Assembly (NCBI GenBank): GCA_002104905.1
Contig: MCFE01000953.1
Span: forward strand, 1-24,161
Reading direction: 5' to 3'
Length of the DNA: 24,161 nucleotides
From: Basidiobolus meristosporus CBS 931.73
Taxonomy: Eukaryota; Basidiobolomycota; Basidiobolomycetes; Basidiobolales; Basidiobolaceae
Shown here: positions 1-8,690 of the stretch, one piece after another
Layout of the letters: every line of letters begins with the position of its first letter
How positions within the stretch are numbered: the stretch's first letter is position 1
The notes under the pieces: generated by a model
Told to the model about the DNA's origin: nothing
Seen by the model: the letters and a program-made list of their open reading frames with translations, nothing else
Databases searched by the model: none
Position numbers and translations under genes: made by a program

Positions 1-39
1 TTGGGATTAAGAAATTATTTAGTTGAGGGGGAGTGTTGA
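1..39 (+). pseudogene. C-terminal end of a Ty1/copia-like polyprotein (partial)
   Basis: The first 12 codons read LGLRNYLVEGEC and end at a TGA at 37-39, so the stop lies just inside the following LTR. A short Leu/Gly-rich tail after the RNase H domain, running straight into a purine tract and the LTR, is the usual end of Ty1/copia polyproteins. The purine-rich stretch at about 25-33 (GAGGGGGAG) fits the polypurine tract that primes plus-strand synthesis. The piece is too short for a firm family call. The assignment rests mainly on its position directly before a TG...CA-bounded LTR; the rest of the element lies left of the window. Confidence 0.4.
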
Positions 40-402
40 AATATTGGACTATTTGTTATCATTCAGCAGCTAAAAATTTAGTTAACAATTCTAGACTAGT
101 TTTAGTCACTTTAGGACTCATTTACTGCCTTAACTTTGCCACTTTCTCCAGATAAATGATCTTATAATTACTCCCCTATAGTCAGGATCAAATCAGCACT
201 ATTACCAAACATTATGTACTAACCCTGAAACTGTTACAGAATGCTCCTGAATATTGAGAAACCCTCCCTACTTAGTGTTATAGCTGTATTACTTCTACAA
301 AGGTATAAATACTGAGCTTCTTTATGAATAAACAACAGTTCAACTATTATCACTATTTCTTGATATGTTCCTTTTATCCCAATCACTTCTTTAATTGCAA
401 CA
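34..402 (+). mobile_element. 3' LTR of a Ty1/copia-like retrotransposon
   Basis: This 369-bp segment starts TGTTG and ends CAACA, a perfect 5-bp terminal inverted repeat of LTR type. It directly follows a polypurine tract. Inside it are a TATA-like TATAAAT at 304-310 and a polyadenylation-like AATAAA at 327-332, the order expected for U3 promoter then R. The host flank starts at 403 (CTTTC); the matching target duplication would lie at the other end, outside the window. The ORFs inside the LTR have no recognisable content. The LTR call is fairly firm; copia rather than another class is inferred from the preceding polypurine tract and short polyprotein tail. Confidence 0.6.
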
Positions 403-1002
403 CTTTCAGTGTTGTCCTGAATCAAAGTAAGAAAAGGCACTATATTTAATTTTTAGCCCTAAAGTTAGATCTGTACAAAGCACTTAGAGTGCCCAATAGT
501 ACCAGTGGACCAAGATAGTGCCATGCATTGTTGTGACATGTTACAAGCCACAGGAGCTAGATTCAGAGTGCCATGGGTATTGATTACCTCATGCAAGTCT
601 TCAGTTTGTCCGTGCTCTTACACATCCTGCACAACATTGATCAACAAAAAAACGTCAAAAATGGCGTTTCTCCTGCATCATATGTGAAGCACAGGGGCTG
701 CTTTGCATGAGGATGCAGATCTATGTTTCACACTCTGTGACCAAGTATAGGCGCACTTTGCCTCTCTGGCACACTATGGCATCATTTGGCACTCATGGCT
801 GAATGTGGCACTATCCAACAGAACAAGTCTAATTTCTATCAAAACAAAATTTGGCCCCCAGCTTACTTACCATATGTCAACACCTGCTGCAATTGGCAAA
901 CATCTATCTCCTCAACTTTATAGCCTTTCTGTGTGATATTGGCTGCATAGGAAGATTGTACTATCAACTAGACCCTTTCAAACTAGTCAATATTTCTGAA
1001 AG
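403..1002. other. unassigned degraded intergenic/repeat DNA
   Basis: There is no supportable gene. The longest frames (505-687 and 851-1090, plus) have no recognisable domain. The end of the second is an out-of-frame reading of the RT thumb described next. TGGCAC recurs several times around 768-815 but without regular spacing. The stretch probably belongs to the missing 5' part of Gypsy-1 or to an older repeat, but I cannot show that. Confidence 0.4.
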
Positions 1003-1606
1003 GCCAAGCCTGTTAGTATTGGGCAACTTCAACATTATCTTAGATTATTCATCTACCTTGGGGAACATTTATCACTCATGTCTTCATTGACTGCCACTTT
1101 GTATAATTTGCACTATAGCCCTGATCTTCCTGAAACCTGGAGCAAAACTCACAACCAAGCCATTGGGTCACCCTGCAAACTGCTTCCAGAAGCACCCACC
1201 TTATGCTACCTAGACTTTGCCAAGCCCTTAGTTGTCTCTACAGATGCATCTAATGTTGCATTTGGGGCAGTTCTCTATCTGGATGAAGACCAAAATCAAC
1301 CTCTCAGGATCACTTTTTATGCCAGATCCCTACATCCTGCTGAGAGAAACTATACTGCCACCAAGAAGGAGCTACTTGCCAAAGTCTTTGCCTTGAAGTA
1401 GCCAAATTAGTATCTATAGGGTAACCCTTTTACCGTTTACACTAACCACCAGGCATTTTCTATGTCAGAACTCAAAAGACTCTTACTCCAATACTCACCA
1501 ACTGGTTCAATACTCTACTTAATTACAACTATGCAGTTATTCATTGACCTGGAGTTCTCAACATGCTACCTGACCACATTGTAAGACTTTTTCCAACTTC
1601 ACTCAA
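1003..1606 (+). pseudogene. Gypsy-1: Ty3/gypsy RT thumb and RNase H relic
   Basis: In the frame of codon 1003-1005 the DNA reads KPVSIGQLQHYLRLF, the reverse-transcriptase connection that in Ty3/gypsy elements resembles KSV..LQ.FLGL.NYYR. It continues through SSLTATLYNL (1081-1110, matching 'LTAPLYNL') into the RNase H segment, with VVSTDASNVAFGAVLY around 1231-1278 carrying the first catalytic Asp in 'TDAS', and ARSLHPAERNY then TKKELLA with the Glu. A stop at 1399-1401 ends the longest frame. Homology resumes in shifted frames as TVYTNHQAF (about 1432-1458) and the closing 'PG.LN.LPDH..RLFP' motif near 1550-1600. RNase H would have degraded RNA in the RNA-DNA hybrid during reverse transcription. 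No integrase follows: the tnp2 fragment starts at about 1755. Confidence 0.75.
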
Positions 1607-1754
1607 ACCCAACTACATATAAGACCAATATTAGATCAGAATCTCTCTATTAGTGTTTCTGCCACTATGAATAATTCTAAGATTCTGCACGTAGTTGATA
1701 TTTAGGTTCAATTAAACCATTCAAGGGTTGTATGACAGGTTTCTCTTAGATACA

Positions 1755-2642
1755 ACAAGCAGTAAATGCAAGAAGTTGCCATTGGTGATCTGCTTCTGGA
1801 TAAGTATTCCCATAATGTCCACATATGACTCCCAATGCTTCCAACATACTCTTGTTAGAAATGACTTCAGTAGGCAACAAAATTAAGTACACATCCAGTT
1901 CACTCAGCCTTTGCATTTATATTGTTGCATATGCATATGAATATTGTTTGGAGCCTGTCAGAAGCATTTTGGGTAGCAGACACTCTGAAATATCTTGCCA
2001 ATTATTTCACGCTTCTCTTGCTTCTAGTGTATAGCTCTTGCTTCAACCAATGGCCTCTATCTATTAACCTTGCTAAAATTTCATGCTGACTTATTTATGT
2101 TCTCTCTGTGGAAAGATGATGTCCTTAGTGCTGTTGTCATGCTAATAATTGTGTATGTGAGCTGTAAGTGAAGTCCCCAGGATCTGTCACATCCAACAGC
2201 AATACCATCCATTGTGCCCAGAAAAGCCAACTATCTTGCTGAAGGCTGAGGTAGCACTAATGCAGATAATAATATGTGCCTTGATATATGACCATCTATT
2301 AGTATATCACTAGATAGCATACAAAATCTGTCTAGTAAATGCTACAAGTAGCTGTCCAGGCTGGATGGTAATTTGGCCCTAGATACAAGTGACACCACCA
2401 TCAGATTTCTGCTCTTATACTATAAGTTGGCAGCAGATTCAGCTTGATGAGAATCAGTGGCCCACTGGATTTGCTGGGTGCGTACTAGTTCAATGAGAAT
2501 ACATCAAGTGCTAAGGCAAAGGCATGCTGGTACATACCTTAAGAGTAGCCATTACCCTTGCTTCCCAGTTGTTGGCAATGTTTGTACTTGATCCATACTA
2601 TAATCAGTACTTTATACTTCACAATGTTTGTTGGACTTATGA
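1755..2642 (-). pseudogene. tnp2 copy E: internal fragment of Tnp2-type transposase
   Basis: This stretch aligns by eye over nearly its whole length with the minus-strand transposase at about 14715-15770 (copy B). Shared stretches include TGTCCACATATGACTCCCAATGC (here at 1817-1839) and, near 2180-2260, the block that in B encodes the domain end around CIGD...AGFSGQNGW. Read on the minus strand it starts inside the transposase core and stops in the C-terminal region. It has no N-terminal zinc-finger segment, no orfB and many frame breaks. Its upper boundary at about 2642-2650 is the join to Gypsy-2 and its lower boundary at about 1755 the join to Gypsy-1. No inverted repeats or target duplications are visible at either edge. 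Confidence 0.7.
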
Positions 2643-2659
2643 AGAATCCAACCTTAGAG

Positions 2660-3160
2660 GAATGAAAGAAGAAAGGACTTTGCTGTAATTGTCACCAGCC
2701 ACAGCATATTGCAAAGTACTGCCCTCAGAGAAGAAATGGACACCAGTCATAAAGAACCTTCAGCCAAATTGAGGCCCTTGAGCATAGTAGCTTGGAGGAT
2801 GAACTTGAAGAAAACTCAGAACTCATCTTCAATAAGTCTGAAAAATACCTATCCTAGATGACCTCAAACTCAGGAAAGCTATTATACTGAATGGAGTAAT
2901 CAACAGAGTACCTGTCAAGATCATGATTGACTCAGAAACAATGCATGAGTACAAGACAGAGCAATTTGCCTTGAAAGCTGGAATCAACCCAGAATCCACC
3001 AAGTCTACTTCAGTCTCAGCAACTGATGGGAACTCTAACATAATCAGCTGTATAATTCAGCCAGTAAGAATGAAGATCAATGACTATTTAGAAGGCCCAC
3101 AGGCCCATAAATATGGGAACTACAAGTTTGACCTTGTACTTGGAAAAACCTGGCCATTTT
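2660..3160 (+). pseudogene. Gypsy-2 zinc knuckle and retropepsin-like protease
   Basis: At 2681-2722 the frame reads C-x2-C-x4-H-x4-C (CCNCHQPQHIAKYC), an intact CCHC zinc knuckle, which normally binds the element's RNA in nucleocapsid. A stop (TGA) sits just upstream and a TAA follows in RRNGHQS*. From about 2880 comes an aspartic-protease segment. The catalytic motif expected as IDSG reads MIDSE at 2926-2937, with Glu in place of the Gly of D-[ST]-G, which should abolish activity. After it come FALKAGINPESTKSTSVSATDG and, near 3110-3165, FDLVLGKTW, the second protease motif (..D.ILGK.W). The zinc-knuckle and protease blocks are not in one open frame. Confidence 0.7.
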
Positions 3161-3184
3161 GTTGTAATCCATCAATCAACTGGA

Positions 3185-3252
3185 GAACCCATGGTACTCA
3201 GATCCAGAGCAATAACAAGAACCCATGGTACTCAGATCCAGAGCAATAACAA
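3185..3252 (+). repeat. 34-bp perfect tandem duplication
   Basis: Two directly adjacent identical 34-bp units occupy 3185-3218 and 3219-3252; each contains ACCCATGGTACTCAGATCC. Because 34 is not a multiple of three, the duplication by itself shifts the reading frame of Gypsy-2 between protease and RT. The perfect identity, within an element full of point lesions, implies it is recent relative to most decay. Confidence 0.85.
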
Positions 3253-3399
3253 GTCCTATGAGCTACTACCTGCCAGACTGGATTTCAGCTTGGTCCATTC
3301 CAGTGTGTGTGAAATAATTGAGTTTAGTAACACAGTTCTGTAGAGCACTTAGAAAAGGCACCTAAATGTTCCTCACGGTGGTATTATAGGAGGATTCTT

Positions 3400-3725
3400 C
3401 TTCTCCAGCACCCCAGAAGGTGCAGACACTTTTGAAGGAATATTCAGGTGTGTTTCCAGATGGACCTGTAAGTCTACCACCAGTCAGAGATGTGGAACAT
3501 GTCATTGACACAGAAGATAGCCCTCCCATAAGTAAAACACCTTACTGAAGGAGTTCATTGGAGTTGGAAGAAATGAAGAGACAAATAGATCAGCTATTGA
3601 AGCAAGGATATATCAGAACCAGCAAGTCACATTGAAGAGCACCAGTACTTTTTGTGAGAAAAAAGGGGGGAGTACTTGGGATTTGCATTGACTACCAAGC
3701 ACTCAGCTCAGTCACTAAGAAGAAT
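3400..3725 (+). pseudogene. Gypsy-2 reverse transcriptase, N-terminal part
   Basis: In one frame from about 3450 the translation gives VFPDGPVSLPPVRDVEHVID, the Ty3/gypsy linker (VF....LPP.R...H.I). LEEMKRQIDQLLKQGYIRTS then APVLFVRKKGG and CIDYQALSSVTKKN follow, which are the first RT fingers motifs (GfI..S.SP..APV.fVkKKDG..R.cvDYR.LN..T.KN). A TGA replaces a codon in TPY*RSS and another replaces the expected Pro/Trp codon in KSH*RAP. The domain is cut directly after TKKN by the insertion at 3726 and resumes at 4899. Confidence 0.75.
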
Positions 3726-4020
3726 TGTGGTAATGGAAAGTATTCCATTACTACAATATCTCTAAACCAATATTGCACTCATTTCTTTATTTTGCTTTTT
3801 GCTATCATAACACACAAGAGAAAGATCAAGAATTTCCAACTTTGAAGAGCAGATGCTTCAGACCCTGACAAGCAATCCACCCAAGAATATTATGTCATAC
3901 AGAACACGTAGTAGTCAACACATGTTTCAAATTACAGCTCATTTGAAGCAGTACTTAAGGAGTTATGACCAAAAGAGTCCAACTATTATATATACTATGC
4001 CTTATTGCTAGGATTACTAT

Positions 4021-4214
4021 GGTGACTTTGATCGTGTGTAACTTTCGAACCAGCCAATCAAATCACGTGATATTTTCACAGGTGCTGCGCCTATGTCCGA
4101 TCTGCGCCACTGCAAAATTTTAGCTTCGTATCACGTGTATTGCTTGCGCAATTGCCCGAAAACTTTGATCCTTTAAAATTTTCATATATATGACTTCCCC
4201 AGCTGAAAAATAAA
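4021..4214 (+). promoter_or_regulatory. promoter-like block with two CACGTG boxes and TATA
   Basis: The palindrome TCACGTGA is at 4062-4069 and a second TCACGTG at 4131-4137. CACGTG is the classic E-box core bound by basic helix-loop-helix factors in fungi. A TATATAT lies at 4185-4191, and AATAAA at 4209-4214, only about 20 bp further, so the latter may not be a real poly(A) signal. ACTTTGATC occurs three times nearby (from 4024, 4162 and 4309). The block carries ten CG dinucleotides within about 140 bp, a strong contrast with the CG-poor flanks. Promoter function is inferred, not shown. Confidence 0.5.
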
Positions 4215-4230
4215 GAGAGAGCCTCTCTTT
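4212..4230 (+). other. perfect 8-bp hairpin just downstream of the TATA
   Basis: AAAGAGAG and CTCTCTTT form an 8-bp perfect stem around a 3-nt loop (AGC). It sits about 20 bp after TATATAT, so it would fall near the 5' end of an LTR-initiated transcript. A simple purine/pyrimidine composition makes chance formation possible. Confidence 0.4.
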
Positions 4231-4419
4231 CCAGAATCTCCACACTACGATTACAAGTTTAAAGGTTATAAGACTTCCCCTGCATCACTTGCACTGTTGA
4301 GTATTCTGACTTTGATCGGTACTACATCAGTAAAGAGACTGCAAAGCTCACAAGAATCCAATCTAAGTTCTACAAGAAACTACCACTTTTCTGTCGGAAA
4401 AGTCCCCTCTAAGAAACCC

Positions 4420-4582
4420 ATTTACTCTAAAGACACCCCTTTAGACACCCCTTTAGTCTAAAGACCCCTTTAGAGACCCCTTTAGGAAACCCCTTTACTC
4501 TAAAGAAGCCCCTTTAGGCACCCCTTTAGTGTAAAGTCCACTTTAGAGACCTCTATAACACACCCCTTTAGGTTAAAGGGGA
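4420..4582 (+). repeat. cluster of CCCCTTTAG repeats with interspersed inverted CTAAAG
   Basis: CCCCTTTA(G) or close variants occur about eight times with irregular 10-25 bp spacing, between about 4436 and 4571. They are interleaved with the complementary words CTAAAG, GTAAAG and TTAAAGGGG. The direct and inverted copies could fold into several alternative hairpins. The cluster lies downstream of the promoter-like block inside the 1,169-bp insertion. The irregular spacing excludes a CRISPR array or a simple minisatellite. Confidence 0.7.
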
Positions 4583-4898
4583 GTTCAGAATTTCCATATT
4601 AGGAAATATTTTCTCAGAAAGGAAAGTGACTTCCAAATAAGGAAAAGTTACTATAAAAGTAAATAAGCCCATTAGTCAACAGAAGGTCAGAATACTGCTG
4701 TAGAAGTGATAAACACTGCCTACAGTATATTTTGAGCCCAAGATTGAGGAAATTAGTGAAAGTTATATCTTCTATTGGTATATCAAACTCCCAATAAACT
4801 ATTTCAGTGTTAGCATACTGGAAGTTGTTGTATATTGTTGATTAGCCTCTACATTGTAGAACAAGCCCCAAACTAATCATAATACAACACAACAGAAT

Positions 4899-5462
4899 AA
4901 GTACCTCATAACTTTGATTGATGAGCGTTGGTACTAACTCAATGGAGATACCATATTTAGCAAGATTAACCTCATGTCAGGATACAACCAGATCAGGGTG
5001 AGACCAGAAGACATCCCTAAGACATCATTCAGGACCAGATATGGACATTATAAGTATTTAGTCTTCAGTTTTGGCCTTACCAATTCCCCTCCAACATTCA
5101 TGAACTTGATGCAAATAGTCTTCCAGGGGTACTTAGACAGGTCTGTTGTAGTCTTCCTAGATGACATATAGATATACAGCAAGATAGAAGAGGAAAATGT
5201 GGTGCACATTGAAAAGTTCTTAAAGATGCTAAGAGAGAACAAGCTGTGTGGCAAGCTAGCCAAGTGTTAATTCTTGAAGAAACATGTTGAATACCTAGGA
5301 CATATAGTGACTAGCACAGGAGTGACCTTACGTCCTAGGAAGGCTGAAGTTATTAAGAATCTGAAGCAGCCCCATAGCATAACAGAGCTCAGATCATTCC
5401 TTGAAATGTTTTTTTGTTATCAAAGATTTGTCAAGTCCTTTGCAAGTAGTGCCCCCCTTTAA
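4899..5462 (+). pseudogene. Gypsy-2 reverse transcriptase, C-terminal part
   Basis: Directly after the insertion the frame reads KYLITLIDER...[21 protein letters not shown], with the catalytic-site 'F.KIDL..GY.QIR' motif carrying Asn instead of the first catalytic Asp (KINL). [25 protein letters not shown] follows. The F-x-DD catalytic motif is VVVFLDDI at about 5145-5169, and the codon after it is a stop (TAG at 5169-5171). The thumb follows as YLGHIVTSTGV (5291-5323) and LRSFLEMFFCYQRFV. Loss of the first Asp and two stops make it inactive. Confidence 0.8.
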
Positions 5463-5479
5463 CTGATATTTGGGAGAGA

Positions 5480-5960
5480 GACAACACCATGATGTGGGAC
5501 GTAACCCGTGAGACTGCCTTTCAGATGTTCAAGAATGAACTTGCTAAGCTGCCAAGCTTAAGAATCCCAGACTCCAGAAAAGAGTTTACTCTGTGCACAG
5601 ATGTTTCAGACTATGCAATTGTTTGAGTACTGAGCATAGAACACAAGGGAAAGAACTACCCAGTTACTTTCAAGTTTGAGAAACTAAACTCAGCAGAGCA
5701 GAACTACCCAGTGCATGAGAAGGAGTCGCTAGCCATAATTCACTGCCTGAAGACCTGGAGATGCTACATTGAAGGAGTCGAGTGCACTGTGAAGACTGAT
5801 CATGCCTCACTCAAGTATATATTTACTTATGATACTATCCAGAAGAATGACACAATGGAGTGCTAAATTCAGCAATTTGACTTGGAGATTGTCTATTGCC
5901 CTTGGAAAAAAACACAGTTGCTGGTGCCGTATCAAGACAAGTAAAGTTGCGCAACTCAAC
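5480..5960 (+). pseudogene. Gypsy-2 RNase H domain
   Basis: The region following the RT thumb reads ETAFQMFKNELAKLPSLRIPD, then FTLCTDVSDYAIV*VLS, where the 'TDAS' Asp is kept but the next Gly codon is a TGA. LNSAEQNYPVHEKESLAIIHCLKTWRCYIEG holds the Glu-containing motif (NY..HEKE.LAI), and VKTDHASLKY the next catalytic Asp motif. Frameshifts begin after about 5860, where the end motif (FDLEIVYCPWKKTQ) is still recognisable. Identification of the fold is firm; function is clearly lost. Confidence 0.75.
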
Positions 5961-6099
5961 CTGGTGCATGAATTAGATTGGCTAAGCCAATATCTAAAGT
6001 ACTGGGAGGACCAAGCCATTCCTAATGAGGTGAATGAAGAGATCAAAAAGATAATCTGGAATGAAGCCAGCAAATTTGGAGTAAAGGTTAAAACACTCT

Positions 6100-7027
6100 A
6101 TCAAACTGTGGATGGAAGCCCCATTTACTATTGACCTACATTGCCTGCCTGAATTTAATTTGTAAGCTACACAATGGATATGGGCATCTTGGAATAGAAG
6201 GAACCTGTAGCCTTGTAAAAGCTAGATCATGGTGGCACAGAAAGAAACAAGATACTGAGAAGCTAGTGAAAGCATGTCTAAACTGCAAATCAGCTAAGGT
6301 TAACCACAGAGAATTGCTGAACTCTTTCCCTTGGAGCCTGTGAGACCATTTGAGAGATGGGAAATTGACAATGTTGGTAGACAGCCAACCACCATCAAAT
6401 GCAACCATGGATCAGAGTAGCATTTGACCATGCCACTAAATGGCCAGTTGCTAAAGTGGTACATGTGGCCAGTGAACAAGAAGTTGAAAGTATCATCTAC
6501 CAAGAGAAGCTTATGAAGCTTGCATGCCCTGTAGAGATTTTATCCATTAGAAGAGCAAACTTGTTGACAAAGATATTGGAAGCTTACCTGGAAATGCAGC
6601 AGATTAAACGCTCAAAAATCTTAGCATATTGCCCTAGAACTAATGGAGTCACCATGTTGCTTAGTGAATTATTTGGAAAAAGCTGACTATCTCCAAGTGC
6701 TGAAAAGATGAAGTAGAGATTTGATAAGACTATAGCGCCAGAATCATTGACAGTTGGGAACTTTGTATTGTGGAGAAACAACATTTGCAAGATGTTTGAT
6801 CCACAATAGACAGGTCCATTCAAGATTATCAGAGAATGTTCATTTGCAACTTACCACTAGTGAACAAACCAGGTAATATTCAGGAAGATTTAGTTCATCA
6901 AGACAGACTCAAGCTTGCAAGAGTTGCTGACAATACTGAAGCATCAAGATTTTGGATTACAAGAAATGATATTCAGGGGAACCCACTTAACTTTGGTAGT
7001 GGCAATTGTTATGGTCTACCACCTTGA
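6100..7027 (+). pseudogene. Gypsy-2 integrase (zinc-binding domain, core, C-terminal part)
   Basis: The H-H-C-C zinc-binding domain is visible at about 6160-6305 as LHNGYGHLGIEGTC...WW...DTEKLVKACLNC. The core starts with LEPVRPFERWEID (6330-6371), holding the first catalytic Asp. The second, expected as SD.GANF, reads SIRRANLLTKILEAYL with Ile for Asp (about 6541-6590). The Glu motif TNG.TE.. reads TNGVTMLL (Met for Glu). The C-terminal segment shows LTVGNFVLWRNN, FDPQ*TGPFKII and EDLVHQDRLKLA, typical of the post-core region. The domain spans at least three frames. It would have inserted the cDNA; loss of two of three catalytic acids excludes activity. Confidence 0.75.
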
Positions 7028-7570
7028 TATTTAAGTTGAATCAGTTTGTAATCAAGTCAGTTAGTCTTGAGTTTTAGCTATCAGCATATCAGTGTTACCT
7101 ATCAAATCAATAGTATTAGTCAGCAAACGAGTCATCAGATCCTGATCAGACAGATACAGCTATATTAAGTAGAACCCAATTGGATGGTGATGGTGCAATT
7201 AAATGGGACATCAGCCACCACTTACATTTTGAGATACAATTAGTCAGCAATTAATATGGCAAGATCCAGATCAGGATTGGCTGGAACCTCAATAAAATTA
7301 TCTCAGGTTTTAGTGATTACAATACTAGCTGATATTCCTGCTCCTGTGCAACTCTTATATCAATACTAGTAACATATTGATTTTCTACCCACTGCTCATG
7401 CCAAGCTCCGCTGCTCAAAATTCATTGGGCTTACACAAGAATTAGCTTTACTGCAAGGCTAAACATAAGACTGGTCCATATGATAAAAACTGACCCAACT
7501 CAAGCATGCAAACAGCTGAAAATCCCATTATAATGTCACCAAAATATTGGCAATTATGCAGTTATGCATA
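7028..7570. other. unassigned AT-rich segment between Gypsy-2 and Gypsy-3
   Basis: No gene is supportable; the frame at 7506-7760 is the complement of the Gypsy-3 protease. The position directly after the last Gypsy-2 coding motif would suit a decayed 3' LTR, and an AATAAA occurs at about 7291. I found no convincing TG...CA borders, polypurine tract or second LTR copy to confirm that. Confidence 0.35.
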
Positions 7571-8690
7571 TGTGGACACTGACCCATCAGCTACTGATAC
7601 AGAAGTTGATTTGGTGGGTTTCAAGTCAATTCCAACTTTCAAGGCAGATTGTGCTGACAGGTACACAAATGACACTCCTGAGTCAATCAAGATCCTGACA
7701 GGAACTCCATTGACTGATCCACTCAAGTATAATAGCTTTCTAGAGTTTGAGGACATTTGAAATGGATATTCTGCTGTCACATGGAAAATGAGCACTGAGT
7801 CTTCTTCAAGCTCATTCCCATGTTACTATGCTCAAGTACTTCAATATGGCTAAAAGGTCTTGATGACTGGTGTCCATTTCTTCTCAGAGGGCAGTACTTT
7901 GCAATATATCCTTTCTTGTAGCAGCTGAAGCAAGGTCCTTTCTTCTTACATTCTTCTGACATGGGATCTACAGCATAGCATCTAATACTATTGGCACTGC
8001 CTCTGGTTGGCTTTTTTCATGGTGAGTATAGCCTCTCTGTTTGGTCATTGTGGACTTCCCAGCTCCAAACATAGCTAAGTCATATTCAACGGTAATCTTA
8101 AATGCTAATTTAGTAGTCAGAGATCTTTGATGATTAACTTTCTTGCAAGTTCTTTATATCAACTCATCAATAAAGTATTCAACTTGATCCAGGGAGTCCA
8201 TACTCTCAGTTTGTCCAGGTAGACATCAATACTCATAGAGGTATTCTTGAACCATTCCTTTCTGCCTACGTGTCTTCAGCTTCATTCTTAGTAGTTTCTG
8301 CTGGTGGGGAGGTTCATAGGCATTGTAAACTTCCAAGACAAATTCATGCAAAGATAGATATTGTAGAGCATCCCATCATGGTGGCTAACCTGATCTTGTT
8401 GTGATACCACTGTAAAGCTGCATTTGCTTAGTGAGAAGCTGCATTATGCAACTTACTTTCTGGAGTAGTTCATATCGCCTTGAAAGCTTTGTCAATATGA
8501 AAGAACCAAGCTCCAAGGTCTTCATTGACTCTACAATTTTATGGATTGACCTTAACATTAAAGTTGCTCTTAACAGGGTTTTGCTGGCTCTCAGACATGG
8601 TAGTTATTACTTATCACTCAACATGCGCAGCTCTACACTTGTAATGGAGCTTCTTAAATCCTGCCACCAATCCCTTGCATAATAGATGTA
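7571..8690 (-). pseudogene. Gypsy-3: gag and protease of a second Gypsy-2-family element
   Basis: On the minus strand an ATG at 8598 begins MSESQQNPVKSNF, a plausible gag start. Broken frames follow, including FKAI..TTPESKLHNAA and ALQWYHN, like the W-Y-containing motif of retrotransposon gag. The zinc knuckle at about 7880-7930 reads C-x2-C-x4-Y-x4-C: Tyr replaces the metal-binding His (one C-to-T change). The protease follows with RILIDSGVS at about 7680-7710, so D-S-G is intact here, unlike in Gypsy-2. Homology to Gypsy-2 stops at about 7571, inside the protease; there is no RT or integrase. The 92 bp upstream of the ATG (8599-8690) looks like a leader, but no LTR precedes it because tnp2 copy C starts at about 8690. 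Confidence 0.7.

Larger units (their letters stand above)
3726..4894 (+). mobile_element. 1,169-bp insertion in Gypsy-2 RT, LTR-like (probable solo LTR)
   Basis: The insertion starts TGTGGTAATGG, ends ACACAACA (TG...CA) and is flanked by GAAT at 3722-3725 and 4895-4898, a 4-bp target-site duplication. Deleting it with one GAAT joins codons AAG AAG AAT | AAG TAC, giving TKKN-KY..., exactly the RT continuation expected at that point, so both borders are well supported. It has no coding capacity above about 60 codons. A promoter-like block (4021-4214: two CACGTG boxes, TATATAT), a hairpin and a CCCCTTTAG cluster lie inside, as expected of a U3-R-U5 array. The orientation is inferred from TATA and box order. 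A non-autonomous TIR element is less likely because its end inverted repeats are weak (about TGT plus scattered matches). Confidence 0.7.
2650..7027 (+). mobile_element. Gypsy-2: degenerate Ty3/gypsy retrotransposon body, no recognised LTR
   Basis: Domains occur in the Ty3/gypsy order: zinc knuckle, protease, reverse transcriptase, RNase H, integrase. Every domain is interrupted by stops or frameshifts. The gag part before the zinc knuckle is missing, replaced by tnp2 copy E. The RT domain is split by a 1,169-bp insertion at 3726-4894; removing it and one GAAT copy restores a continuous RT reading. The zinc-knuckle and protease regions match those of Gypsy-3 (7571-8598, opposite strand), so the two are members of one family. 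No 3' LTR could be proved after the last coding motif at 7027. The component domains are listed separately. Confidence 0.75.

Noticed and set aside
851-1090. Frame ending LLVLGNFNIILD resembling the GDFN motif of LINE endonucleases
   Set aside because: The adjacent frame reads KPVSIGQLQHYLRLF and joins in register with the Ty3/gypsy RNase H downstream, so the LINE-like string is an out-of-frame coincidence.
4420-4582. CRISPR-like array
   Set aside because: Repeat words are 9 bp, irregularly spaced, partly inverted, and the setting is a eukaryotic LTR-like insertion.
7028-7570. 3' LTR of Gypsy-2
   Set aside because: The position and an AATAAA fit, but there is no polypurine tract, no TG...CA borders and no second copy in the window.
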